From positions 1 through 59,226 of the forward strand of contig CAKPPS010000005.1 of the NCBI GenBank assembly GCA_934177795.1: 59,226 bases of DNA. The letters are read 5' to 3'. The notes under the pieces are model-generated. The model saw nothing but the letters and a program-made list of their open reading frames with translations. It was not told where the DNA came from and made no database searches. The position numbers were made by a program, and so were the translations under genes. The stretch is from an uncultured Clostridia bacterium (GTDB taxonomy: Bacteria; Bacillota; Clostridia; TANB77; CAG-508). This document shows positions 10,276 through 20,007 of the stretch, piece after piece. Positions within the stretch are counted from its first letter, which is position 1. Every line of letters starts with the position of its first letter.

Positions 10276-10694
10276 TTATGAATTTTTTTCGCAACTTTTT
10301 TACAAAATTCATATATTTTTTCATACCATTTTTGTTTTTTTACTGGCACTAACATTTTTTCTTTTTTTCTTTCTTTGAAAATATCTTTATTTGCATATTT
10401 TTGTTTTTTTAGTTCTTCTTCTCTTATAGAATTTTGTTTTAATATCTCATATAATTTATTTTTTTGATTTAAATTTGTAAAATATTTTTCCCATAATATT
10501 ATAATTATAGTATTGGCTTTTTTAGATATTTCTTTATATTTTTCTTCACTATCTAAAGCAAATTCGTAAGATGAATCTTTATGATTTTCCAATAATTCAA
10601 TTTCATATTGAGGTATCTTTTCATATTCATCTCTAGGCAGGTATTTCAGAACTTCTAATACTTCTGTACAAGCTCTGGCAAAACTATTTTCCAT
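10269..10694 (-). CDS. Hypothetical basic protein, about 141 aa
   Basis: Unrecognised soluble protein beginning MENSFARACTEVLEVLKYLP. It is helical and charged, with a lysine-rich C-terminal tail (KKVAKKIHKK). I start it at 10694 because GGGAGAG lies 6 bases upstream and the preceding gene's stop TAA ends one base before this ATG, a translational-coupling arrangement. It is downstream of the large accessory protein and probably shares its transcript. Not membrane bound. Confidence 0.65.
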   Translation of the reverse strand: MENSFARACTEVLEVLKYLPRDEYEKIPQYEIELLENHKDSSYEFALDSEEKYKEISKKANTIIIILWEKYFTNLNQKNKLYEILKQNSIREEELKKQKYANKDIFKERKKEKMLVPVKKQKWYEKIYEFCKKVAKKIHKK

Positions 10695-10695
10695 A

Positions 10696-13096
10696 TTATT
10701 CTCTCCCATTTTCTTTTGTTTTATCATTTCTTGCTCTTTCTAATAGTTTTTTTGTACTATTGATATCTTCCAAAGTTACTGCATTTTCTCCACATAATGC
10801 ATTTCGTACCACTTGCTGAATTTTTAATTCATATTCTTTTCTTTTGGGAATTTTATCTATATCAATTTTAAATTCATCTTTTCCTATTCTATCTAATAAT
10901 TCATTTGCACTCTGTAATAAATCTTTAGCTCTTAAATTTATTTTTGTTTTGCTTATTGGTTTAATTTTTTCACAGTCTTCATATAAATCAATCTCACTTA
11001 AAAGGATTGTTATTACTTTAACTATATCTTGTTCTGATTGTTCATTACCACTATAACTTTGTAAAAATTGTTTCACTTCTGTTTCAATTTTATTTTGAAT
11101 ATTTTCAAATTTCTCCTTAAACCTCGTGTTATTGATTCCTGCTGTATGTGAATCATCTTTTTCTATTTCTTCACTCCTATTTAATAACCAACCTGCTACA
11201 TTTGTTTCATATAAATTTAACAACTGTTGTAATGTATGTGTATCACCTGTATCTTTGAATTCTTGTAATAGTTTTTCTAGATTATTAATTTGCTGTGTAA
11301 CCATTTCTTCTTTGTCCATATATAAAATTGGTATATCAAATTGCATTGCAGCTTTATATGTATTTTCTATTACTTCTGGTGAATCATCATCTAAAAGAAC
11401 AACATAATCAGGTACACTATTTTCTCTCTCAATTCCAAATTCACTATAAACTCTCCTACAATTGTCAGTTAACGTATTAGCTGTCATATATTGTTTATTT
11501 GCTGCATCATAAGCAAAATTACTTGAGTATGTATTTAAATCTGAAACTCCCATAAGTTTTATATTTTGATTTTTAACTGTGGAAAAAGCATATCTCACTC
11601 CACTTTGTCCTACTGGTGCCATACCTAAAAAATTTTGATTAATATATGTAGTTGAAATAATATGATTGCTTTTATTGAAATTTTTCTTCCATTCTTCCTT
11701 AAAGTCTTCCGTCTTTTCTTTGTTATAGATAAAATTCGTATCTGTGCTATGTAATAATATATTAAATTTATCATTTAATTTCACTTGCTTTATTTTTTTA
11801 TTATTATAGTTAATTTCTGTAACATTTTCATTTTTTCTTATTTTTTCTTTTATTAATTCATCTGTACTTCTAAATTCTTTTGAAAAATCTATTGCACATG
11901 CTTTTTGTATTTCTGATTTTATTTTTTCTACTTGTATGGCAGAATATTTAGGTTTTTCACTATTAAATAAATTATCTATGTCTTCTATATTATTTATTTC
12001 TTGTACTTCTTCTAATTCGTAAAAAAACTGTTTTGTTTTTTCTGATAATCCTTCTATATTTTTTATATCTGACCCAAAATCTTTTAATAATTTTTTTGCT
12101 TTATTTAAAGATAATGCATATTCTTTTTCCATATATATACTTAATTTTTCTTCATTTGTATTTGCTTTACTATATTCTTTTTTAAGTTTATCCTGTAGTC
12201 TTTCTTGATAATTATTTCCATATTTAACATTAATAGATTTAAAATCATTAGAATTTCTATATGCACATTCTAAAAAGTCATTAATGTCAATTGATTCATC
12301 TTGTAATTCAAACACATTTCTTGCTCCAAAAGTAATTAATACTTCGATTTCACTTAGGTTATCCTTTAAATTATCGTATTTTTTTACTCTCTCAGATATT
12401 GCTTTAAACATTGATGGTGAATTATCTTTTATTAATAATAATTGATAACTAATCGCTGGAAATTTTGATATATATTTACAAAATTGCGGTGATATATTAA
12501 ATATTTCATCTTGAAAGATACCAAAATTCAAGTATTTTAACGCGCAAGAATCCTTATCAATCATCTTATTAATTACTTTTATTTTTTCTGGTGAAAAAAT
12601 CCCATCTTTAAAAAACTTCAAAAAATTAGCTGCATCTGGGTAAAGTATTAAATTTTCTGCTATTTTTTCATATTCTGTTCCTTTCAGTTTATTTAAATCA
12701 GCTTCTATTTTGTTTCCGTATTTTTTCTACTGAGCTTTTATTTAATTTTCCATAAATATTGCTTGAGTGTGCTACTTGAGTAAAAAAATCCCTAGATATA
12801 TCTTCACAGAAGAAATCTTGCTCCTCCAGTTTACTGTCAATTTTTTCATTTATTACTTTTCTTTCATCTTCGCTTAACACACTTGCCAATAGTGTATGTA
12901 AATTTTTTATTGAAAATGTATCCATAATTTGAGGATTTTTTAATATAAATCTACTTAAGTCACTATATAAAATACCATTTGAGTATTCTTGCATAATATC
13001 TAGCGATTTATTAAAATTATTATATGCATATAATGACACTAAATCTTGTTCTTTTATAATTTTGTCTATAAGTATCTTTTTATTTTTCTCTTCCAT
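10696..13096 (-). CDS. Large unrecognised protein, about 799 aa, frame restored by a +1 shift at CGG
   Basis: Two adjacent ORFs join into one protein. After 126 codons the first reaches CGG (12718-12716) in GTA GAA AAA ATA CGG and ends six codons later. Skipping the C gives EKIGNKIEADLNKLKG and stays open into the 641-aa ORF. I do not recognise the family. The N-terminal third is helical. A middle segment reads LLHSTDTNF, then HIISTTYINQNFLG, YAFS and PDYVVLLDDDSPE, an arrangement loosely like some ADP-ribosyl-transferase folds, but this is weak. The rest is charged and coiled. It is coupled to the small gene downstream. Because the family is unknown, the join rests on frame continuity and on the pattern shared with conserved genes. 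Confidence 0.7.
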
Positions 13097-13163
13097 GTTT
13101 TTCCCCTATTCTTTTCTATTTGTGTCATTCAGCCAATTTCTACATTATTTGTATAAAATATAT

Positions 13164-14612
13164 TTAAAATCTTTGCTTTTCATTTGTATCTTTCCATACA
13201 TCAGCTAAAGTAATTGTTCTTGAACCATCTTGACTTTTTCCTAAAGATATTGATTTTATATTTACATTTCCACTATTTAAGCCTTTTTCTATAAAATTAA
13301 AATATGCCTTTTCTTCTTCATCTGTTCCATTCATATTTATTCCCTGTAATACAATACTACTAAATTCGTCGTTTTTTATTTCTTTTTTCAATTTTCTTAT
13401 ATACATTGCAAATTGACTTTTTTTATTATTATCAGGATATTGGGCACAAGTTTCTTTTGCTCTTTCAAAGTCTTTTGTAGCTGTTAAATTTTTTACTACC
13501 GTTCTTATTGCTGTTTCCATTTCTCCTCCGCTTAATTCTTGTAATTGTGCAATTGTTGTTTCTGGATTTTCTATATAATATTGTTCAGCTTTATTCATTA
13601 AAACTTTTTTTATTTGTATTAAAATTTGTCTTTTTTCTTGCTCTTCAGTTAATACAAATTTATTTTTAAGTTTATTTTCTTTTCTTTTTTTAGCTTCTTT
13701 TTCAATAATTTCATTTGCTTCTTGAATATTTAATGTACCTGCTGCTAAATTTCTAATTACTGATTCTATTTCTACTGGTACATCATTTCTTATTCTATCA
13801 AATGTTTCTTTTTGCTTAATATTTAAGATTTTATTCTTTATTTTATTTTTTACTCTCTCTATCCAAACTGAATTATATGGTTCTAATTTTGTTGTTAATT
13901 TTTTTCTTAAATCTTCTAATTCTTCTATTTCTTCAGTTTGAGTCTGAGCAATATCTATAGCATCTATTAATTTTTTCATTATTAATTTTCTCTTTTTCAT
14001 GATCATAGTATCAACATTATCAGTTCTAGTTCTTTTTAAATCTTCTAATAAATCTGATTTCAATAAAACATATAACTTGTCTGCTTGTTCAACAGTTAAT
14101 TGATAATCCTCTATTTGTTTTATGTTTTTTAGTGCTGTATTCGCTCCCCTTCTTCTTTCCTCTCTTGTTTTTCCTTCAATATCTTTTACCACTTTTTCAA
14201 TTTCAAAAATAGTTAAATCTATTTGTTCCATTTCCTCTCTTTTTAACATTGGGAATGATTTGCTTTCAGCCTGATTTGTTCCATAATACAATCTATTATA
14301 TCTATTTCTCATTTGTTGCATTCTGGATTGAGGCTTATTGTCTTTATATTCTATATTTGCTAATTTAACTTCCGGTTTAACTAATTTTTGCGGTTTCTGA
14401 ACTTGATTATTATTATTTTCTACAATTTTATCCTGATTTTCTTTTTCTACTTGCTTTTTACCTTCTTGTAATTTTTCCATTGGTATATCTAGCTCAAAAG
14501 ATATTAATTCTAAATCAAATCCTTTTCTTATGAGTTTTTTTATTCTTTCCATCTGATTATATGGCATCACATCATCACTTTTCCTTACTTTTAATTTTTT
14601 ATTGTTTTTCAA
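13164..14612 (-). CDS. Hypothetical coiled protein, up to 482 aa
   Basis: No family recognised. The N-terminus has a helix-turn-helix-like stretch (IRKGFDLELISFELDIPMEKLQ), then a low-complexity linker with VQKPQKLVKPEVK, and a long highly charged helical body rich in K and E. The C-terminus (SLGKSQDGSRTITLADVWK) is more compact. The annotated start is TTG at 14612 inside the end of the decayed larC remnant. An ATG at 14567 (MPYNQMERI) is an alternative, with AAGGA about 13 bases upstream. It heads the accessory cluster running to 10269. Confidence 0.6.
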   Translation of the reverse strand: MKNNKKLKVRKSDDVMPYNQMERIKKLIRKGFDLELISFELDIPMEKLQEGKKQVEKENQDKIVENNNNQVQKPQKLVKPEVKLANIEYKDNKPQSRMQQMRNRYNRLYYGTNQAESKSFPMLKREEMEQIDLTIFEIEKVVKDIEGKTREERRRGANTALKNIKQIEDYQLTVEQADKLYVLLKSDLLEDLKRTRTDNVDTMIMKKRKLIMKKLIDAIDIAQTQTEEIEELEDLRKKLTTKLEPYNSVWIERVKNKIKNKILNIKQKETFDRIRNDVPVEIESVIRNLAAGTLNIQEANEIIEKEAKKRKENKLKNKFVLTEEQEKRQILIQIKKVLMNKAEQYYIENPETTIAQLQELSGGEMETAIRTVVKNLTATKDFERAKETCAQYPDNNKKSQFAMYIRKLKKEIKNDEFSSIVLQGINMNGTDEEEKAYFNFIEKGLNSGNVNIKSISLGKSQDGSRTITLADVWKDTNEKQRF

Positions 14613-15669
14613 CTAAATTATACAATTCTTTTAAAGGAACATTGTTTTTCAATGCTACTTCTTTTATACTTTCGTATTCTGGATAAATATATTCTTCTCC
14701 ATTATTTTTATTCACTACTTTTTTAGCTTTCACCTTGCCATATTTTGTATCCACTTCAACCATTTTTCTTTCTAGTTCTACTCTAGACTCAAAACGATAT
14801 CTTAGTCCTATAGTTGTAGTTCCTTTAAATATAATGTTTTGTAGTTTTAGCATATCTTTTCTTTTACATGCTACAGTCATACGATATGCTGGTCTATTTT
14901 TCTTCATGTAAATAGGTGTGAAAAATACATCTAATGCCCCATCTTTAAATAATATTTGCTTAAACTTAACATCAGAAGAAGCAAATATTTCACTAGTTGC
15001 AGGAACTGGAATACTCATTGTACCATGTGCACACTCTATAAATCCATATCCATCATTTACAATACTTGATATAACTTTATCTGGATTTATTTTATTTATC
15101 AAAATTGCTGTTCCTACAATATCTACTATTGAATCAATTGCACCAACTTCATGAAAATGAACTTCTTCAATTGGTTTGTTATGTACCTTACTTTCAGCTT
15201 TTGCAACTTTTTCTAGTTCATTTCTTATATGTATATGTTGTGGACCAACTTTTTCGCATTTTCCACATTTTATACATTCAGAAGCAGCTTTTAATCCATG
15301 TCCACCTACTAACCAACTTTCTTGATGTTTAGCATTATGTAATAAATAAAAGTCAAAATACCCTGCTCCTGTCTATTTTAAAGATGTTTCAAATTGCATT
15401 ATTGCTTCTTCTCTTGTCTTGCAATTTATCCATGTAGCATTTTTAGTCGCAAGTTGAAACTTTTCTCTTGGATATCTTTCAACTAGTGCTTGCCTAATCG
15501 CATCTTCACTTCCAGCATAAGCCCATGCAGTATCAAAATATGTAAATCCTGCCTCTAAGAATTTATCTACCATTACTTTGGTTTGTTCAATATCAATTTG
15601 ATTATCTTTTTGTGGCAACCTCATTAAACCAAATCCTAATTTTTTAATATCCTCTCCTAAATATGACAT
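14599..15669 (-). pseudogene. Mosaic pseudogene: aldo-keto reductase N-terminus joined to LarC fragments
   Basis: One continuous frame of 357 codons is broken only by TAG at 15375-15373. The first part (LGFGLMRLP, AGFTYFDTAWAYAGSEDAIR) is an aldo-keto reductase start. After the TAG, TGAGYFDFYLLHN continues that fold, then jumps to its C-terminal iron-sulphur tail (CIKCGKCEKVGPQHIHIR, with one cluster cysteine replaced by G). This runs directly into LarC, the nickel-pincer cofactor protein: SKVHNKPIEEVHFHEVGAID, then GALDVFFTPIYMKKNRP after another internal gap. Large blocks of both parents are missing, but the joins keep frame. I infer successive deletions in a dead locus. Confidence 0.8.
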
Positions 15670-15742
15670 ATTAAATTCCTCCTATATTAAAATCTATTTA
15701 TACTTTCTGCGAATTCTCCGCTAATAAATGTATTTTCTCTTT

Positions 15743-15965
15743 CTACTTCTCGTATTCTTTTAATGTATTAATTGCCCATATTCTAAAATCTGTTGCTTGT
15801 TTTGAGTTTACTCTATATCCTACAGCAATTATTGCATCTAGGCTGTAGAAGTTTGTATTATAGTTTTTTCCATCATTTGCAGTTATTCGAATTTTTCGAA
15901 TAACTGATTCTTCTGCTAATTCACCTGACTTAAATATTAGTTTTATCATTAATATTAGTTTTATC
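15743..15965 (-). pseudogene. RhuM-family fragment
   Basis: The frame reads FKSGELAEESVIRKIR, then TANDGKNYNTNFYSLDAII and VGYRVNSKQATDFRIWAINTLKEY, which is the core of the RhuM/virulence-protein family. The N-terminal part of that family is absent; the fragment begins exactly where the neighbouring ORF ends, at an 18-bp duplication. The frame stops soon after the conserved block. It is a remnant, common in accessory regions of Firmicutes. Confidence 0.75.
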
Positions 15966-16283
15966 ATTAATAGCATATTCTGGTAAATTAGAAGGAATTT
16001 CACATTCATGTAATGGAATTCCTTTTGTATCTAATATTTTCATAAGTGCAATACTTAATGCCGCATTTTGCATGACTCTTTTTCTCATTTCTATTATTGC
16101 ATGTGGATTATTTACATCTATATCGTCAATTTTTTGAATACGTTTTCTAAACATTCTTCTCCATTCTTCAATATTCCATTGTCCGTTATATTCTCCCCAT
16201 AAATATTCTTCAAGTTTTCTTGAAGCGATTATAACTTCTTGAATTTGTTTTTCTTCATCAGTAAATAATTCTATATTTTTCAT
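15930..16283 (-). CDS. Hypothetical protein, about 117 aa, with a tail altered by a duplication
   Basis: Starts MKNIELFTDEEKQIQ at 16283 with AAGGAG 9 bases upstream; the in-frame ATG at 16301 belongs to that ribosome site. It is a helical soluble protein I do not recognise (LEEYLWGEYNGQWNIEEW, NPHAIIEMRKRVMQNAALS). Its last residues are a repeated NDKTNI encoded by two 18-bp direct repeats, after which it stops against the RhuM remnant, so the natural C-terminus is probably lost. Confidence 0.5.
   Translation of the reverse strand: MKNIELFTDEEKQIQEVIIASRKLEEYLWGEYNGQWNIEEWRRMFRKRIQKIDDIDVNNPHAIIEMRKRVMQNAALSIALMKILDTKGIPLHECEIPSNLPEYAINDKTNINDKTNI
15933..15968. repeat. 18-bp tandem duplication
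   Basis: AATATTAGTTTTATCATT occurs twice in direct succession (15933-15950 and 15951-15968). It lies at the junction of the hypothetical ORF and the RhuM fragment and encodes the doubled NDKTNI. Confidence 0.9.
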
Positions 16284-16306
16284 TTTCTTCAACTCCTTCA
16301 TTCAAA

Positions 16307-17362
16307 TTAATAGTTATCTTTACCTTTTTTCTTTAAATCTTTCGAGTAATATATTAAATCAGTACAAGTTAATACTCCGTCCTTAATTTCTTCGTCATAA
16401 TTATCAATAAAGAAATTCTTTATTGTTTTTTCATATTTATCAAATCCTAGCTTAACATAGAAGGGAATATTATTCTCTGTTGTTCCAACAATCATTTTTT
16501 TGTATCTTGTCTTATAATTATCTGTTAAATATTTTAGCATTTTTTTTCCTAGACCTTGTCCTCTATATTGATTTTTAATCACTATATTTTTTAATTCAAC
16601 TACATCTTTACCTATTTCTAGAACAACAGCAATACCTGCAACTTCATCTTTATAAGTTAGTACAAACAACTCCCCATTTTTCAAATATTTATTTATCATA
16701 TTTTCACTTGGATCTGCTTCAAGTAGTAAATCCATATACTGCTCTTTATTATCTTTTTCCTTTTTTATATTTACGCTTTTCTTTACGGGCAAAAATTCAA
16801 ATCCTTCTGGTAGTTTTGGTTTTTCATTGGTATAGGTTAAAGCCTTTTTTTCCTCCGAAAAAATGCATCCACAATATTTTTGCATATACAAACCCAACTC
16901 TCTTGCTTTATTCTGCCCTTCTCTAAATCCTATTCTGAAATCTCTATATAGAAATTCTATTCCATATTTTTGTGCAATTTTATTTGCAATATTTTTTATT
17001 ACATCATGCTTTTGATATGGACTAACTAATAATGTAGTTGAAAAATGTGTATATCCATTTTCTTTAGCATATCGTGCTGTTTGTTCTAATCTAATTGGAT
17101 AACAGTATTGCTCACATCTATTTTGTAAATCTCCTATAACATTTTTGCAAAATTCATTTAGTCCGTAATCTTCTTCAAATATCGCATTTACATTTATACT
17201 TTGAGTATATTCTTTTAAACAATCTCTTCTTGATTTGTACTCCATATATGGATGTATATTGGGATTATACCAATATACTGTTGGTTCTATGCCTTCTTTT
17301 CTTAAGCTATCTATACAATATACACTACATGGTGCACAACATGTATGCAATAATAATTTCAT
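16307..17362 (-). CDS. queH: Epoxyqueuosine reductase QueH fused to a GNAT acetyltransferase
   Basis: Residues 1-190 are QueH (DUF208). The cysteine motif HTCCAPC is near the N-terminus, with further conserved cysteines in RCEQYCY and QKYCGCIF that serve iron-sulphur and catalytic roles. QueH reduces epoxyqueuosine to queuosine in the anticodons of His, Tyr, Asn and Asp tRNAs. Residues about 210-351 are a GNAT domain (VVELKNIVIKNQYRGQGLG is the acetyl-CoA-binding motif A). The 351-aa length fits a genuine fusion. The acetyl acceptor is unknown. Confidence 0.92.
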   Translation of the reverse strand: MKLLLHTCCAPCSVYCIDSLRKEGIEPTVYWYNPNIHPYMEYKSRRDCLKEYTQSINVNAIFEEDYGLNEFCKNVIGDLQNRCEQYCYPIRLEQTARYAKENGYTHFSTTLLVSPYQKHDVIKNIANKIAQKYGIEFLYRDFRIGFREGQNKARELGLYMQKYCGCIFSEEKKALTYTNEKPKLPEGFEFLPVKKSVNIKKEKDNKEQYMDLLLEADPSENMINKYLKNGELFVLTYKDEVAGIAVVLEIGKDVVELKNIVIKNQYRGQGLGKKMLKYLTDNYKTRYKKMIVGTTENNIPFYVKLGFDKYEKTIKNFFIDNYDEEIKDGVLTCTDLIYYSKDLKKKGKDNY

Positions 17363-17388
17363 CTTTTTTTACCATTTACTCCTCTCAG

Positions 17389-18933
17389 TTAAAATTCTAC
17401 CTGATATACATCATATATTCCAATCTCTTCTATTTTATGTAATGTTTTTCTTATATAATTTGTAACTTTGTCTGGATTCTGCCAATTGAGTGTTATTTTT
17501 TTATTTTTTATCAAAATTTTTGTGTTATTTTTCATTTCTTGTATTTTTTTTATTTGACCTTCTTCTCCAGCTTCGCCAAAATTACCTTTTTGAAACATGT
17601 CAAAGTCTTTATTATATCTATTTATGGGAATCATATATACTGATGCTTCTGAATCAAGTATATATATATCACTATTTTGTATTTTTATATAATTATCTAT
17701 TTTTTCTATATTATCTTTTGTTTCTATTGTTAATGGTATACCTGCATAATGATTAACATTAGGATTAGCTTTCATTTTATTTTGATATACTATTATATCT
17801 TTAATTGAATATATTGCTAAAATAATAAATATGACTTCTATGGCTTTTTTTACTAAGCTTGTACAATATATATATATTAATGTTTTTGCATTCTTGTTTT
17901 TTTCTTGTAATGCCATAGTTATTCCTATTTTATTTTTTATTTTTGCAATTATTTCATATACTATAATAATTGTGATTAGCCAGTTCATATACATAGCTAT
18001 ATAAAAATGTATTTCATCTGAAATAGGATATACTATTAGCATTAATGGTAATGCTATACATGATATAATTTGTAATTTTACATCTTTTTTCTTTAATGAT
18101 TTTATTATTCCAATTATCCAAATTGTTGGTAAACCTACACTTGCAATTTTCAAAATTTTATTAGATGAACAAATTAAATTTTTATATTCAATTTTATTAT
18201 CAAATGTTTTTACTCCTAATATACAATAATTTATAAAATCTTTCATTGCATTATTTACTATTAAATATATAATAAATATTATCAATGGTATAAGCATTCC
18301 TATGATTCTAATTATTGCTTTGTTCAGGAATTTTTTTATTTGTTCTTTTTTTCTTATTTCAAATATGGGATATCCTATTACACAACATGCCAAAACTATT
18401 CCTATTGTTTGTTTCAGTAAAATCCCTATTCCTAACAGTATTCCAATAAAAATATTGGTTAAAATATTTTGTTCTAATATCTCTTTTGTTTTATCATAGT
18501 TTCTCAGCTCTAAATAACATATAAAGAGACCTACTGCTAAAATCCCATAATTATAATCATAAGCTATATATTTTTTTATTATAAAAAATGATATTATCAT
18601 AGTTACTATATTTAGCCATTTGGGGATTTTTTTATTTTCTAAAATAAGATATCCTAACAGTAATATAATACTAATTAATATAGCTGCTAAAATTCTCATG
18701 GTTACTAATTCATTCCCAAAAAAATATATAAATATACTAGCTATCATTGCAGATAATGGTGTTACTATTATATTAAAATCTCTATATGCAACTAGTCCAT
18801 CTGATATATTTCGTGCAAAATTATAATTCCATAGTTCATCTAAATCCCCAAAATTCTTATTTAATATAACTGATAAGGCTAATATAACAAGCGAAATAAA
18901 TATAAGTATTTTATTAAAATATTGTTTCTTCAT
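17389..18933 (-). CDS. Polytopic GT-C type glycosyltransferase
   Basis: A 514-aa protein with about ten hydrophobic segments and a soluble C-terminal region. The first luminal loop has DLDELWNYNFARNISDG, the acidic motif expected of ArnT/PMT-like GT-C enzymes using polyprenyl-phosphate sugars. It would add sugars to wall polymers, lipids or proteins outside the membrane. It sits between queH and ruvB, close to LtaS-like and PssD/PssE-like genes. Exact substrate cannot be told. Confidence 0.75.
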   Translation of the reverse strand: MKKQYFNKILIFISLVILALSVILNKNFGDLDELWNYNFARNISDGLVAYRDFNIIVTPLSAMIASIFIYFFGNELVTMRILAAILISIILLLGYLILENKKIPKWLNIVTMIISFFIIKKYIAYDYNYGILAVGLFICYLELRNYDKTKEILEQNILTNIFIGILLGIGILLKQTIGIVLACCVIGYPIFEIRKKEQIKKFLNKAIIRIIGMLIPLIIFIIYLIVNNAMKDFINYCILGVKTFDNKIEYKNLICSSNKILKIASVGLPTIWIIGIIKSLKKKDVKLQIISCIALPLMLIVYPISDEIHFYIAMYMNWLITIIIVYEIIAKIKNKIGITMALQEKNKNAKTLIYIYCTSLVKKAIEVIFIILAIYSIKDIIVYQNKMKANPNVNHYAGIPLTIETKDNIEKIDNYIKIQNSDIYILDSEASVYMIPINRYNKDFDMFQKGNFGEAGEEGQIKKIQEMKNNTKILIKNKKITLNWQNPDKVTNYIRKTLHKIEEIGIYDVYQVEF

Positions 18934-18982
18934 TTATCTTATTCCTTCCTTAAAGGTATAAAATATTTCAAATTATTTTCAT

Positions 18983-19987
18983 TTATATATTGTTTTCAAT
19001 ACCCAGATGTTTATAAGCTTTTGGAAGTGCTATTCTACCTCTTGGTGTACGAGAAATAAATCCTATTTGTATTAAATATGGTTCATATACATCTTCTATA
19101 GTATCTACCTCTTCTCCCACTGTTGCCGCTAGTGCTTCTATTCCAACAGGTCTTCCAGAATATTGTTCTATCATTGTTCTTAATATTTTTCTATCTGTTT
19201 CATCTAATCCTAATTCATCTATTTCTAGCTTGTTTAAAGCTAGTTTAGTTATTTTTAAGGTTATATCTCCATCACCTAATACTGCCGCATAATCTCTAAC
19301 TCTTTTTAATAATCTATTCGCAATTCTTGGAGTTCCTCTTGACCTTCTTGCTATTTCCACTGCAGCATTGTCTTCTATTTCTACATTTAAAATTCCTGAT
19401 GACCTTTTTACAATTTTAGTTAAATCTACTACAGAATATAATTCTAATCTATGCACTATGCCAAATCTGTCTCTTAATGGTGTTGTTAATGAACCTGCTT
19501 TAGTTGTTGCTCCTATTAAAGTGAATTTAGGCAAATCTAATCTTATAGATCTTGCACTAGGTCCCTTTCCTATTATTATGTCTAAAGTATAATCTTCTAA
19601 TGCTGGATATAATATTTCTTCTACACTTTTACTAAGTCTATGAATTTCATCAATAAATAATACATCGAATTCTGATAAATTTGTTAATAATGCTGCTAAA
19701 TCCCCAGGTTTTTCTATTGCTGGTCCAGATGTTATTTTTATATTAGAATTCATTTCATTTGATATAATATTTGATAATGTTGTTTTTCCTAGACCTGGAG
19801 GACCATATAATAATACATGGTCCAATGGCTCATTTCTCTTTTTTGCAGCTTCTATATAGATTTTCATATTTTCCTTAATTTTATCTTGTCCTATATATTC
19901 ATTTAGTGTTTTAGGTCTTAGTGAATTTTCTAGTCTTTCTTCTCCACTATTTTCTAACTCTGGATTTATTAATCTTTCCTCTTCCAT
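18983..19987 (-). CDS. ruvB: Holliday junction helicase RuvB
   Basis: The 334-aa length is typical. LRPKTLNEYIGQDKIKENM precedes Walker A (YGPPGLGKTT) and Walker B (VLFIDEIHRL); GATTKAGSLTTPLRDRFG is sensor 1 and the arginine finger region, and the C-terminal winged helix ends in RTPRGR. It drives branch migration with RuvA. No ruvA or ruvC is nearby. Confidence 0.98.
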   Translation of the reverse strand: MEEERLINPELENSGEERLENSLRPKTLNEYIGQDKIKENMKIYIEAAKKRNEPLDHVLLYGPPGLGKTTLSNIISNEMNSNIKITSGPAIEKPGDLAALLTNLSEFDVLFIDEIHRLSKSVEEILYPALEDYTLDIIIGKGPSARSIRLDLPKFTLIGATTKAGSLTTPLRDRFGIVHRLELYSVVDLTKIVKRSSGILNVEIEDNAAVEIARRSRGTPRIANRLLKRVRDYAAVLGDGDITLKITKLALNKLEIDELGLDETDRKILRTMIEQYSGRPVGIEALAATVGEEVDTIEDVYEPYLIQIGFISRTPRGRIALPKAYKHLGIENNI

Positions 19988-20007
19988 ATTCTAACTTCCA
20001 ATCATCA

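Noticed and set aside
15373..15375. TAG in the AKR/LarC mosaic as a recoded stop
   Set aside because: The surrounding gene has lost large blocks of both parents, and no other TAG in the window needs read-through. Ordinary decay is simpler.
15700..15745. CGG near 15718 as another shift site
   Set aside because: In the only plausible frame there it is out of frame (AGC GGA), and the RhuM remnant is already decayed.
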